DNA of 64,000 nt from Synaphobranchus kaupii. Its lineage: Eukaryota; Chordata; Actinopteri; Anguilliformes; Synaphobranchidae. The stretch lies in the NCBI GenBank assembly GCA_029718625.1, contig CM056376.1, positions 94,903,945 to 94,967,944 of the forward strand, in the 5' to 3' direction. The notes below the pieces were generated by a model. It did not search any database. It was not told where the DNA came from and saw only the letters and a list, made by a program, of their open reading frames with translations. The position numbers and the translations under genes are program-made. Below, piece after piece: positions 22,301-32,185 of this stretch (position 1 is the first letter of the stretch; every line of letters starts with the position of its first letter).

Positions 22301-25300
22301 AGTATGGAACCCATGATTGGCTAAATGACTGTCCACAAGCGTCTGATGTATCAAACGAGCCTCAAACCATCACTCTGCTGCCAGATATGCAGTAGATATG
22401 GATGGATCACTTGAAGGGTTGTTTTTCCTGACTCATTTTTCCTCCTGACTCCATCCAATCAGATCTAACCCAGCTGACCAAAGGGCTTCAATTCAACTAT
22501 TTATTCAGTACTTTTTTTGGCACTTGATTCTTGATAATTTCTTCTATTTGTTTCTTTTTATCCAACCCTGCCCCTCCTTTCCCCTCTTCCTCCCCTCCCT
22601 CCAGCTCGTTCCACCCTCGTCCTCCCCTCTCTCCAGCTTGTTCCACCCTCTTCCCAGTCTCTCCTTGGCTGGACTCCATGTTCCTCTTGTCCCTGGTGTC
22701 CTTTCACACAAGCCCACAAGTCCACATTCCACCAAAGGGCATTCACTGAGCCTCAAGAGGAATTCCAGTAACAACCAAAAGCAACAACAATCCCATTCCA
22801 ATTTAAGGCATTGCTAAAATTAATGCACAGCTGATCTGCCAAAACTCCGTCCAAGAGATCAAGGTCCCACAGGTCCTATAAACCAGTCAGAAAAATTCAG
22901 ACCACACAGTACAGCACAACTGTGGAAAAGCTTTCATTGTGTTAAAAAGAAGCTTCTCTTGAGATGTCTACTGAACAGCCCCTGTTTTTAAATGAAGTTG
23001 AGTCCTGTCACATGGACTTCAATGGTACAAAAGTTATTAACATTCTGTTGATCGGCAACATAATTTACGATAAACTGGGAAAATTACTGTCTGGATAGGA
23101 CTGTAGGTTTATTTCTTTATTTTCAGCTGCTGAAAAATATTGCAATATTTTTTAATATTAGGAACTGTTTTCAGGCTTTAAACAAGCACATATGCTATGA
23201 AATGTGACTCATAAAATGTCTACAGATACTCACCATATGTTCCTAAGACCTCATTGTTCTTCACTGAACTGTTCTGGTAGATGTCAATGGATCAGTAGTC
23301 ATGTTTAGGCAAGCGGTTATAGTTAAGCTGACCCCCTTTTCAAGACACATTTTGGCCATTCCTACGAACTGAATGACATCCTATCTCACTCTGTTCTTAT
23401 TCCAACAATATCCCATCTATATCTTTTTGCCACGGTAGCCCATCTCTATATTGAGTTGACAAAATCTCAAAATCAGTGGAAACTGTGGCCATTTTATCCA
23501 CAAATCCTTATACATTTCCTAAAAATTATATGGCACAGTGGCATAAATTGTTAAGCAGACACTGTGGTCTAACAAGTCATCAATGGATTTGGTCAGACTC
23601 ACAGAAGCTAAAAAACAGATAAAATAACTTTGCCTGCACACATGCACGTACAAACATGAACACAAAAGCACACACATGCACATCATGTGCATGCACTCAC
23701 AAGCCATCAGCCTCTGAAGCATTTTCTACCCTCAGTCAGCTCCAGCTAAATAACTCTTGCTGCTAACTGCAGTTCCAGCTACCTAGCCCATGGAGACATG
23801 CAACAAAACGCATTTTGGATCGAGATTTTAACTTTGATTGATTGGCTGAGAAATCAGATATGAAAGGATGATATTGCCTAATGAAGCCATTGGGGAGCTG
23901 GGAGAGTATTGTAGATATGTGTGGCAGTGAAAATTCGGACACCTGCTGTTCCATCAACATCCTCTCCTGATCTATGAGGACAGCAGTATGGAGGGGGGGG
24001 GCTGGCTGGGGGGTGTACACTGAAATATACGAAAATATAAATATACTAAAAAAAGAGAAAATAAAGTAAGTAAAACTAGTTCTGGTCATTTTCCCTTTAT
24101 TGTCCTAGATGTCCTAGATTTAAAACCCACATGTTAAAGCACAGTTACGTACATAAAGTATGTTGTGAGACTGCACGGACTATGTCTGCTGCAACTCCTG
24201 AAGAAAGAAACAGAGCTTGACCCATTACAAAATATTCTTATATAAACAAGCACAAAAGGTTCATAATGTCTTACATTCTACAGCCTTAAAAGAATATTTT
24301 CCCACAGATGGATTTACTTGGAAGAGGACGATGGTTTCTAGTTTGCCAGCGTAGAGGGTTCGGTTTTGATTCTTTATTATATTAGATCAGATAATTGATT
24401 ATCCTGCATGAGTGCATTCTTTCCACAGCTTATGAAGAAACAAGTTGTGCACAACAGAGTTAACATTATGGGAGTGCCTGTGTCAACAACCCCCCCCCCC
24501 CCAGCAGACACTTTCACTAAGGACTGCATACTGTGTGTCCATGTGCATTATGAACCACAGTTTACAGTTTAGGATTTATTTCCATCAGAGACAAAGCCTG
24601 CTCCACATTGTGATCAATTCAACATCATTTTTTAGATGGGCAACAGGTGCTTCAGACAGAACAGTCAAAATGTAAAGGGGACAAATATCCTGCAATCTCA
24701 ACTTTTACAAAGTTTATTTGGCTCCAACCAATCAATCAATTAATCAATCAATCCAATACAATACAAAAGCAACTTCTCTGCATTTTCTCTGACAACACTG
24801 GCTGGAGGAAGATTTGTTGTGACAATGATATAAATTTTATATTTACAATTTTATTTAACATTTTTAAAGATTTTTCTTTAGCATATATATATATGACAGC
24901 CACAACATGACAGCTGGTAGATTTCTCTTAATGCAAAAAATGCAATCCATTCGATCTATCTTCTTGCCCGGACCTCACCTCCCTCAGATACGTGATAGGC
25001 TTTACTGACCTGTCTAACTCTGCAGTATACAGTTCAGTCAGAACTATTCAATGTTCTGTCCATGCTCAATAGGTTACAACTGTTAAAAAAAGATGATTCA
25101 TCAGCTTCACAAATCTAACAAAGAGCCAGTATTGAAAAAAATAACTTACTCTCTTGTGAACAAACTTTCCCAGTTATATTTTAGATAAAGTAAATGTCTC
25201 TTCTATCCTTCACGGGACACTAAATGTGTTCCTTGATAATCTCTGGTCAGCTCTGTGGAATTACCTCACTCTAATACACGTGTCCATTTATATGTCCTCT

Positions 25301-25479
25301 GAGCAGTATGGAATGAACTGTAAGGCTGTGATGTCAGTTGCATATGTGCCAGTCGTGTTGATTGCTCATATTTCCTGGCGTGCATGCACCTGGGTCTTAC
25401 CTTTGCCCCGTTGCTGAATGGCACACGTGTAGATATTGCAGTAGAAGACAGCAATGATCACCACCTTCCAGCGCAGCAT
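7001..25479 (-). CDS. fam180a: FAM180A-like secreted protein, complete three-exon gene
   Basis: CDS is complement of 7001-7327, 12146-12234 and 25401-25479: 495 nt, 164 aa. Human FAM180A is about 173 aa. Exon 1 gives a 20-residue hydrophobic signal peptide (MLRWKVVIIAVFYCNIYTCA). Exon 2 gives LFPAALRVKRGMINPIFQNS, including a possible VKR processing site, and EDINLLYE. Exon 3 gives the conserved core: DEELASMRQA, LPKRLTDIRRL, GDFERIVLTMVYATYR and GHQRDAWEESF. Phases match at both junctions (Lys-Ala split by intron 1; Glu/Ile at intron 2), and both introns are GT-AG. The start is ATG at 25479-25477 in good context (GTCGCCATGC). Function of the family is not established; secretion is inferred from the signal peptide. 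Intron 1 is 13.2 kb and contains a full-length L1. Confidence 0.88.
9831..9889 (+). mobile_element. L2-clade LINE (UnaL2-like) 3' tail with GGATA hairpin
   Basis: A perfect 6-bp stem CGCTTT-GGATA-AAAGCG at 9833-9849 is followed by GTCTGCTAAATGACTGTAATG and imperfect (TGTAATGAAA)-like repeats. The eel UnaL2 LINE and its partner SINEs are known to use a conserved 3' stem-loop with a GGAUA loop and a TGTAA repeat tail. Only the 3' end is recognisable. Confidence 0.7.
10762..11415 (+). mobile_element. LTR-like or promoter-bearing repeat block, identity unsure
   Basis: GC-richer start, then TATATAA at 10884-10890 (GGCTATATAAGC), then a long pyrimidine-rich stretch. The segment starting CTCTGCTCGAGTCT occurs at 11206 and again at 11294, giving an 88-bp imperfect direct duplication. 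The arrangement resembles a retroelement promoter/leader, but I find no TG...CA boundaries, target duplication or coding region. Confidence 0.35.
10884..10890 (+). promoter_or_regulatory. TATA box (TATATAA)
   Basis: TATATAA within GGCTATATAAGCAAGG, followed after about 30 bp by a C/T-rich segment that could hold a start site. No known gene on this strand uses it; it is probably part of the surrounding repeat. Confidence 0.3.
11867..11954. repeat. 44-bp tandem duplication
   Basis: Two copies, starting at 11867 and 11911, of a unit containing TTTAAAAATAAACAATCCAC and TTCATGCTGA(C/T)TGTGTAACAC. They differ at very few positions, so the duplication is fairly recent. Confidence 0.85.
12146..12234 (-). 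CDS. fam180a: fam180a exon 2
   Basis: 89-nt exon with acceptor CTCTCTCCCACAG (part of a long pyrimidine tract) and donor GTATGT. It completes an Ala codon, then encodes LFPAALRVKRGMINPIFQNS and IEDINLLYE. It matches the segment after the signal peptide in FAM180A proteins. Confidence 0.87.
12550..12569. repeat. G20 homopolymer
   Basis: Twenty consecutive G followed by TGGGGTGG. It is likely length-variable and able to form a G-quadruplex; the assembled length may be unreliable. Confidence 0.85.
16729..16745. repeat. L1 target-site duplication (3' side)
   Basis: AGAAGGAACTGTGCTTT, identical to 21754-21770. The last T residues merge with the poly-A tail complement, so the exact inner edge is ambiguous by a few bases. 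Confidence 0.92.
16829..16834 (-). terminator. L1 polyadenylation signal AATAAA
   Basis: AATAAA on the minus strand directly abuts the A-rich tail (16746-16831 on the plus strand as T-rich), about 160 bp past the ORF2 stop. Confidence 0.8.
16993..20745 (-). CDS. L1 ORF2: AP endonuclease and reverse transcriptase
   Basis: Open frame of 1250 codons from just after an in-frame TAG (20748-20746) to the stop at 16993. This protein nicks target DNA and copies L1 RNA in place. Counting from 20745, the endonuclease shows the Asn in VSFNARGLRD (about residue 14), FIQESH (about 41), GGDWN (about 148), SRIDYW (about 207) and TDHK (about 233). RT motifs are LITLIPKPQKD, NWRPISLLN, LDFYKAFD (about 604), RGIRQGCP and LADDTTLF (about 704). 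A C-terminal Cys motif CSFCGNMDETICHLFWDC follows. No ATG precedes the first catalytic residues; the first in-frame ATG is at 20556-20554, inside the endonuclease, so the true start is unknown and possibly non-AUG. No internal stop or frameshift is visible. Confidence 0.9.
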   Translation of the reverse strand, partial: LHFKISSLSFVSFNARGLRDNTKRKALLLYAKSLNTDFCFIQESHSEPNDAGFWKSQWGEVLWMSHGTNHSAGTLTLKHKFNGKIISSQTDPNGHFILLVISFNDQVFLLGNIYGYNNKQENITLLHSVNEKIESIISKFADLKIIFGGDWNHSINDMLDRWPNKSNTSNSYMLDFINERDLIDIWRYKNPTVKVFTWKNRSGSLQSRIDYWLITDPLSEYVSTVKMLPTPLTDHKTIFLELHMSASHQSKRVNSYWKLNNSLLLNEPLVKEIKIKIGECWNKACADNMYGKNWEFMKFELRSLIMKRGTEIVKNRKKEESEVISEIIALSSQSLENLSEDNKNRLQILQLKLDNLYIHKAKGAFVRSRRRWLEEGEQNSSYFFKLEKRHNTLCSMTKLCSDGVITQDPKKISETCESFFKNLYESKLSTNDMESFFNSLGNIKSISNANKDLCDAPIKIVDIEDAIKKMKLNKSPGNDGLTSELYKLFSKDLSRFLHKVYIESIANEKLPPSLNQGLITLIPKPQKDSLLLDNWRPISLLNNDYKIIAMCLAKKLKSTLDDIIDETQSGFMTGRHITNNIRLVIDILDQSELITDNSFILFLDFYKAFDSIEHKFMFKALDIFGFGNMFKKSVKTLYAGANSSIKLPFGTTKRFNINRGIRQGCPISAYLFLLPMQLLSIHFKNSDVLGLSIVGRTLSITQLADDTTLFLKDKSQVGKAIKVINTFSMASGLKLNISKCELLPIKSCTDTIISGIPVKHKVKYLGIIIEKDQSSRLSGNFDPLIASVQQRFNLWLQRDLSITGRSLVAKVEGLSRLIYAAMALDVSKDICTKIDRILFEFIWKKRIHYIKKNVMINKLCSGGLNSLDFTSLNSSFKVKWIKLFLKNPNSIWNFITAHIFNSLGGLHFLLRCNYNILKLPIKLSNFHRQLLLSWSMMYSHNFSPHKYFIWNNQDIRFKNKSLYIKRWVDNKIVLVSQLMNDNGQLFTYEEFLSVYGFPVTPREYSIVFDAIPEGVRRLLLYAPKGKSCIIPGLTPDDIYIGNFCPLLSDKATNQCIRNIIQRDIVSKPAAVFYWNNIYNDIDWKNTWILSRKFLITNKVREVTFKLLHRCYPVKTRLVKYKINIDTLCSFCGNMDETICHLFWDCTYSHVFWIDLNNFINNNIDPSCKLNIQHVLFGLSQNEERNPEKIYIINLLLIFAKFHIHCTKFAHQRPNIIVFKALFSSYLRSLKNCMNSKASKTRRLCEEYNLT
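20913..21638 (-). CDS. L1 ORF1: RNA-binding coiled-coil protein
   Basis: 241 aa from ATG at 21638-21636 (MAKNLGSHKRNLTTPSS) to the stop at 20913. It follows the L1 ORF1p plan: a basic Ser-rich N-terminus; a heptad-like coiled coil at about residues 40-100 (LKMAIKEQGASIGKSISDLQ, KRVSKVEEKIQTLESKVLEL); an RRM beginning RWNLRLHGLAEEDGED; and a C-terminal domain with FRDIIWKAAKRSDYLTAKKL and DLSPEDRERRNLLWP. It binds L1 RNA as a trimer in characterised relatives. It lacks the CCHC fingers of Tx1-type ORF1, supporting L1 rather than Tx1. A GTG/TTG-started extension of five codons exists upstream but is not needed. Confidence 0.88.
   Translation of the reverse strand: MAKNLGSHKRNLTTPSSSPSKLSGKRQAMETDAAENIIATLKMAIKEQGASIGKSISDLQVTVNFISEDLKELKGKVTHTEKRVSKVEEKIQTLESKVLELSRYKRRWNLRLHGLAEEDGEDVRRKVIEICQNMAPDHREKFPEVLDSVHRLGQRRESSSAPLPRVAIMQFTMRHFRDIIWKAAKRSDYLTAKKLRFKEDLSPEDRERRNLLWPQVEKARKEGKIAYFVGARAFVNRKEIH
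21733..21745 (-). promoter_or_regulatory. YY1-like motif and mini-uORF at the L1 5' end
   Basis: On the minus strand the element starts TGAAAAAGCCAAGATGGCGG, so CCAAGATGGCGGC lies about 8-20 nt from the 5' end. AAGATGGC is the YY1 core, used at the same place in human L1 to position transcription start. The same ATG opens a three-codon reading frame (ATG GCG GCG TAG) ahead of ORF1. Sequence match is direct; function is inferred. Confidence 0.6.
21754..21770. repeat. L1 target-site duplication (5' side)
   Basis: Second copy of AGAAGGAACTGTGCTTT. The inferred nick site on the opposite strand reads CTTT/CA, a loose match to the L1 preference TTTT/AA. Confidence 0.92.
21838..22175 (+). mobile_element. 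5' end of a common teleost DNA transposon, truncated
   Basis: TTCCAAAAAAGTTGGGACAG occurs exactly at 21848-21867 and 22045-22064. Between them is AT-rich sequence including TTGATGCCTGCAACACG just before the second copy. A TATAAAAGG motif follows at 22162-22170. This layout (repeat, repeat, CACCTG-rich stretch, TATA box) is a recurrent fish transposon end; no transposase follows here. I cannot assign the superfamily. Confidence 0.6.
25401..25479 (-). CDS. fam180a: fam180a exon 1 (signal peptide)
   Basis: 79-nt coding part starting at ATG 25479-25477 and ending AAAG before donor GTAAGA. It encodes MLRWKVVIIAVFYCNIYTCA then IQQRGK: a short basic n-region, hydrophobic core and small residues, i.e. 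a signal peptide. Its phase fits exon 2 exactly. Confidence 0.85.
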
Positions 25480-25622
25480 GGCGACCAGGTGCCCTATCGC
25501 GGTTCAGCCACCAGCAGACCCACGAGTGTACGGCAGAGAAAAGGTCCAACTCAGTCAGGAGGGTCAAGGACACACACCCCTGCTGGAAGACTACACTGTA
25601 AGTCCCTCTCCTCCTCTGCCCT

Positions 25623-25625
<3 letters not shown>

Positions 25626-25654
<29 letters not shown>
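25626..25654. repeat. (CT)n / (GA)n microsatellite upstream of fam180a
   Basis: The pure CT run lies 147-175 bp upstream of the fam180a start codon, so it is a GA run on the sense strand of that gene. It is inside a wider pyrimidine-rich tract (about 25605-25700) and falls in the probable promoter or 5'UTR. Confidence 0.8.
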
Positions 25655-25659
<5 letters not shown>

Positions 25660-27470
25660 TCCCTCACTCTATCTCTCTCCCGCCCTCCCTCCCTCTCTTC
25701 CCGTGACTCTGGAGCGTTCCCTGTCCAGCTTGTGCAGTTTGTCAGGGCGGCAATCTGGAATTCATCAGGACCTGGAGACAGTTGCTTTTGGAAGCCTCTC
25801 TGTGCTGCTGGCGATCGCTCAGGCTCTCTACATGGCAGCTGCTGCGTGGACACCGCCCTCATATTCGCCATCATTAATAAAGTATCTACTTTGCTTACTG
25901 CACACCCTTATCCATGCAACATAACACAGCTTACTTTTTCACTCATTATCCATGTCCACTGCCGGATATTTGCTGAAGGAGTTCAGGGAGAGCATGTCGC
26001 TCAGTATGACAACAGCGCCTCACTGTAGAATAAATTTTATATCGTTGTCAAATCGCGGTTGTCAATCATCAAACCAGACAACTTTCCATCTGACTCGGAG
26101 CCATGAGATGATGTCGTAAAATGGACGTTGTCAAAATCTCAGTTGTAGACTGCAGTCACTTATCTTTTTTTAACAGTAGAAGGAGAACAGTTCCTCAAAA
26201 TTGTGGGATAAATATTTTTTATCCACATTTTCAGTGTGTTAGTTCTGGTTGTGTTATTTTGACAGAATTCGCCTGAACTAAACTTTTTGTGTGTATTTGC
26301 CAGCACTGCAGGAGACCAGTGGAGAATTTGTTCAAATAACAATCACACATTCCTCACATATATCTCTGTTCTACTCTGCGCGTGTGATGAAATCTCATGT
26401 AGGAAATGGTTTCTGTGGCGAGATGCAGGCCTCATCTGCACCATAACTGGTTTGTCACTTTAATTAATATTTTTGATGATGTCAAAGGAATTTGCCATGG
26501 GCTTCAAAAGCTTATACACAGCTGCAGACTCCACCTTGAAGGAAACAGAGCAGAGGCATGGTAGAAAGCTGGTCTCATGTTCTGCAGGTCCTGGTTTTGT
26601 TTTTATAAAACAATATGCATGATTTGAACTGGAAATGCGTTTCAACAGATGAGTAAACCTTAAAACCTTGCTTGAAGTAACATTCCCACTCTACTGCCAT
26701 AAACCGTGCCACTAGGCGCACAGACCGATTGCACCATGCCCCATGTCAGTCTCTAAGTATTTGTCTTCCTGGCCTCTATGACTGTTGGAAATTCCGTCTT
26801 TCTTTTAATTTTTGATGTTCATGCATGTGCCGGTCTGCCTGCGTTTATCTGTCTCTTCATCAGTCTGTCTATATGCACATCTCTATCTGTTGCTTATCTG
26901 TTTATCCATCTTCTTGTCACTCTGTGTCTCTATCTGCCTCACCACCACACTCCACACCTGCAGACGCTAAAGGATTTGCTTTCCGAACAAAGAGATAATG
27001 ACATTTCAATGCTCTTTACTCCCAGCTGGGACATAAACAGAATCTGGATAGAGGCCTGCCCCTTGTGCACTGAAGCTGCTAACTCTCGTCCTTGTGCACA
27101 GGAATGCACACACATTGCTTCGATTGGCGGGGCCGCATTTGCGGCAGAGCGACGACGTGGACAAACTGCAGGGCCCCGGGATTCTTTCTGAACGAGGGCA
27201 GTGTGTTATCTCACCAAACCGCTGTCAAGCATGGACCAGAGTGAATAAAGAAAAGGAGGTGTTTTTGCACACTCTAAGGAAAAGCCTTCTGGGTTCTTAA
27301 TGGATCCTGTATGGAGCTGGATATATATGCACAGAGATGCACTGTAGATATTATGTACATAATCATAACAACACATATGTGAACAGGACGGGGTTTGAAT
27401 TTCTGGTTTGCATTCAGCATCTAATATCTACACAGTAAAAAAAGTACATCTATCCAATATATAATAAGAT

Positions 27471-27513
27471 TAATAATAATAATAATAATAATAATAATGA
27501 TAATAATAATAAT
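27471..27513. repeat. (AAT)n microsatellite
   Basis: AAT/TAA trinucleotide run with one GAT interruption. Confidence 0.9.
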
Positions 27514-27995
27514 GAATTGACAATAAACTTTAAAAAATACAAATACAGGACTTAAAACAAATATTGTTAATAGTGTACAATTATATTGGCGATGATATAA
27601 AATACATCTTAGTACATATTGTTACATAGTTACTAATACTAGGGATTATTTCATACAACTTTCTGAAGTCAATCATCGACATAACCATTGTCATGTGGTC
27701 AAGCCATTCCTCAATCTCATCCCTGACCCTTAACCAAGCGTTGACCTTTCACATACAATTTCTCCAAAATGTGGCTGCTGGCATTTGTACTCTGTGCAGA
27801 ACATGAATTATGGACATGTACAGCAACTGCACATGAATATATTACAAAGTGTGAGAGTTATTCTATTGAATATTGAATATGTATTGCCATTTTTCAAGGT
27901 TATTAAAACAAATGTATTTTTGCAAATGTATTTTTTTTCTTCTTTGGAAAGTGTAAACATTTTCATTTTAAAACAACACTCAAAACTGTGCCACA

Positions 27996-27998
<3 letters not shown>

Positions 27999-28075
<77 letters not shown>

Positions 28076-28096
28076 TGCACACACGCACACACACAA
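27999..28096. repeat. (CA)n microsatellite
   Basis: About 98 bp of CA dinucleotides, with GCACATGC interruptions near the end. Confidence 0.95.
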
Positions 28097-30810
28097 AGAT
28101 GTTTATTAGAAGTTTCCTGCTGAGGCATATGGGCATATGAATAACTTGCATCCTTGCGTGCCTAAACTGCAGAACACAAATACTTTTTTATTAATACATA
28201 ATGAAAAAGTGAAGTTAAATTACTCCAGGGCAGGCCTTAATACTTACCAACAAATGGATTATGCAACAGACACAAGGACAGAGCAGATGGCATCAAATTT
28301 CTAAAAAACGAATGTCCATCAGGCTTTTAAAGCCAGGTAATTATGATACATTTCTTATGTACTTGGCTGGAAGGTAATTAATGAGTTTAACAAAGCAGAA
28401 AATAATGTCCCAGGATCAGCTCAGCTGGTAGTTGGTAGTGCAACACTGCTTGGCATTCTGGGAAACATGTGTTCTATACTTGAAGAGTGAACCTATAAAT
28501 GTATTAGAAGGAACTATCATTCAGACACTAACATTCCTGTGGGGAACATGAGAGGGCAAGTATTTTTGTAATGCATTAGCTCACATGGATGAGAATAAAT
28601 TGCCCAACAAAAAACCATTAAAATCCTATAAAGTGATAACTAAATTCCAGCTTTTTCAAATGTGAATAGGCAGGGCTAGAATACATGAATTGGATCCGCA
28701 TTTCCGAGGATGGTGTGGGTGCTGTGTTTGAGTAAACAAGCCTATGCATCTCCGGCAGACAGGTCTGGGCTGCTTTAACTCCTTCAGCCAGCAGGGGGCA
28801 AACTTGGAGTGGGAATGATGCTGTTGACTCACTGCCACAAACCAGAACTCACATGTTTTTTTAAAATAGTGTTTACAAAGAGCAGCACCATTAACACAAT
28901 GTTTCAAAAATGTATAAACACAAGGGTCCTCCAGATTCTAAAAACTGTGAACTGCATACAGAAGAAAGATTAACTTTTAGTTAGGTGAAAAAGTACACAT
29001 ATTATCTTTACATACTGGCTGAACTCACCAGACAGCTTCCACCTCTTTATGGAGGTTGGCTTGATTAGAGTGTAAAGGTTCCGTTATTACAGGTTAAGGG
29101 TGGCATGGTTCAATGTTACACGGATACACAGAAACACACATACGTGCACACAAATGGACATTTCAAACCTCATGTACACATATACACAAAGTAATTGTTC
29201 TAACTTTGAATATATAGTTTTAGATTTAATTGTATTAAGTTACAAAAGGATCCTGTGTACTTTGTACCCGTGTACTTAAACTAGGAAATTTTAGTTCATA
29301 TTTAAACTATGTGCTATGTGAAATCATTTTAATCTGGTCAAACAGGTTTTAATGCAGGTAGATTTGTTCATGTAAATTGATGACTAAGCTTATGTAAATT
29401 GTGCCTTGAATGTAAGACGATCTTTGAATGATGATTTAGCTAATTTGACAGTATAAATAATACAGTCAATGTGATATTTAGATTGCGTCAGATGCCTGAC
29501 TGCCTGCAACCAACCAATTTGCTTTCTAAGAAGAGCTTTGTAATAAACAGGTATGGTGTGGTATTAATATTTGATGTCTGTCTCTTTTCACATGGTGAAA
29601 GGACACAAAAAAGAACACCTCGTCAGTCAATATATTTGGACTGAAGACTGTGCAGCCTGCACAGTACTCCATCACCTACACTGTGGAGCCTGCACAGTTA
29701 CTCCATCACCTACACTGTGGAGCCTGCACAGTTACTCCATCACCAACACTGTGGAGCTTGCACAGTTACTCCATCACCTACACTGTGGAGCCTGCACAGT
29801 TACTCCATCACCTACACTGTGGAGCCTGCACAGTTACTCCATCACCTACACTGTGGAGCTTGCCCAGTTACTCCATCACCAACACTGTGGAGCCTGCACA
29901 GTACTCCATCACCTACACTGTGGAGCTTGCACAGTTACTCCATCACCTACACTGTGGAGCCTGCACAGTTACTCCATCACCTACACTGTGGAGCTTGCAC
30001 AGTACTCCATCACCTACACTGTGGAGCCTGCACAGTACTCCATCACCTACACTGTGGAGCTTGCACAGTTACTCCATCACCAACACTGTGGAGCCTGCAC
30101 AGTACTCCATCACCTACACTGTGGAGCCTGCACAGCACTCCATCAACTACACTGTGGAGCCTGCACAGTACTCCATCACCTACACTGTGGAGCTTGCACA
30201 GTTACTCTATCACCTACACTGTGGAGCTTGCACAGTTACTCCATCACCTACACTGTGGAGCCTGCACAGCACTCCATCACCTACACTGTGGAGCTTGCAC
30301 AGTACTCCATCACCTACACTGTGGAGCTTGCACAGTACTCCATCACCTACACTGTGGAGCTTGCACAGTACTCCATCACCTACACTGTGGAGCTTGCACA
30401 GTTACTGCATCACCTACACTGTGGAGCCTGCACAGTACTCCATCACCAACACTGTGGAGCCTGCACAGTACTCCATCACCTACACTGTGGAGCCTGCACA
30501 GCACTCCATCACCTACACTGTGGAGCCTGCACAGTACTCCATCACCTACACTGTGGAGCTTGCACAGTTACTCCATCACCTACACTGTGGAGCCTGCACA
30601 GCACTCCATCACCTACACTGTGGAGCTTGCACAGTTACTCCATCACCTACACTGTGGAGCCTGCACAGTACTCCATCACCAACACTGTGGAGCCTGCACA
30701 GTACTCCATCACCTACACTGTGGAGCCTGCACAGTACTCCATCACCTACACTGTGGAGCCTGCACAGTTACTCCATCACCTACACTGTGGAGCCTGCACA
30801 GTACTCCATC

Positions 30811-31314
30811 ACCAACACTGTGGAGCCTGCACAGTACTCCATCACCTACACTGTGGAGCTTGCACAGTTACTCCATCACCTACACTGTGGAGCTTGCACA
30901 GTTACTCCATCACCTACACTGTGGAGCTTGCACAGTTACTCCATCAATTACACTGTGGAGCCTGCACAGTACTCCATCACCAACACTGTGGAGCCTGCAC
31001 AGTACTCCATCACCTACACTGTGGAGCTTGCACAGTTACTCCATCACCTACACTGTGGAGCTTGCACAGTTACTCCATCACCTACACTGTGGAGCTTGCA
31101 CAGTTACTCCATCACCTACACTGTGGAGCCTGCACAGTACTCCATCACCAACACTGTGGAGCCTGCACAGTACTCCATCACCTACACTGTGGAGCCTGCA
31201 CAGTTACTCCATCACCTACACTGTGGAGCCTGCACAGCACTCCATCACCTACACTGTGGAGCCTGCACAGTACTCCATCACCTACACTGTGGAGCCTGCA
31301 CAGCACTCCATCAC
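30811..31314. repeat. 168-bp higher-order repeat inside the minisatellite
   Basis: The variant ACCAACACTG recurs at 30811, 30979 and 31147, exactly 168 bp apart (two 33-bp plus three 34-bp units). The intervening order of GAGCTT/34-bp units is the same for the first two copies, indicating amplification of a five-unit block. Confidence 0.8.
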
Positions 31315-32185
31315 CTACACTGTGGAGCCGGCACAATACTCCATCACCAAGACTGTGGAGCCTGCACAGTTACTCCATCACCTACACTGTGGAGCCTGCA
31401 CAGCACTCCATCACCTACACTGTGGAGCCGGCACAATACTCCATCACCTACACTGTGGAGCCTGCACAGCACTCCATCACCTACACTGTGGAGCCTGCAC
31501 AGTACTCCATCACCAAGACTGTGGAGCCTGCACAGTTACTCCATCACCAAGACTGTGGAGCCTGCACAGTACTCCATCAGCTAGAATGTGGAGCCTGCAC
31601 AGTTACTCCATCACCTACACTGTGGAGCCTGCACAGTACTCCATCAGCTACACTGTGGAGCCTGCACAACACTCCATCACCTACACTGTGGAGCTTGCAC
31701 AGCACTCCATCACCTACACTGTGGAGCCTGCACAGCACTCCATCACCTACACTGTGGAGCCTGCACAGCACTCCATCACCTACACTGTGGAGCCTGCACA
31801 GTACTCCATCACCTACACTGTGGAGCCTGCACAATACTCCATCACCTACACTGTGGAGCTTGCACAGTACTCCATCACCTACACTGTGGAGCCTGCACAA
31901 TACTCCATCACCTACACTGTGGAGCTTGCACAGTACTCCATCACCTAGACTGTGGAGCCTGCACAGTACTCCATCAGCTAGAATGTGGAGCCTGCACAGT
32001 TACTCCATCACCTAGTCTGTGGAGCCTGCACAGTACTCCATCACCAAGACTGTGGAGCCTGCACAGTACTCCATCACCTAGACTGTGGAGCCTGCACAGT
32101 ACTCCATCACCTACACTGTGGAGCCTGCACAGCACTCCATCACCTACACTGTGGAGCTTGCACAGTACTCCATCACCTAGACTGT

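Larger units (their letters stand above)
12235..25400 (-). other. fam180a intron 1
   Basis: 13.2-kb first intron. It contains a GA-rich low-complexity tract (12241-12370), a G20 run (12550-12569), a unique GC-balanced stretch (about 12700-14200), the full-length L1 (16746-21753), a DNA-transposon end with TATA box (about 21838-22175), a CT-rich stretch (22550-22670) and otherwise AT-rich sequence without recognised features. Confidence 0.6.
25480..29644. other. fam180a upstream flank, no further gene seen
   Basis: It contains the GA/CT tract near the fam180a start, an (AAT)n array at 27471-27513 and a CA array at 27999-28096. Remaining sequence is AT-rich and unique-looking, without coding signals I trust. 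Confidence 0.5.

Noticed and set aside
25384..26028. Plus-strand protein-coding gene overlapping fam180a exon 1
   Set aside because: The frame consists of antisense exon sequence followed by CT-repeat-encoded Ser/Leu/Pro; no conserved motif or splice logic.
28000..28130. Open frames of repeated His-Thr or Cys-Val
   Set aside because: Encoded by the CA microsatellite; the same holds at 1974-2028, 48400-48540 and 56497-56598.
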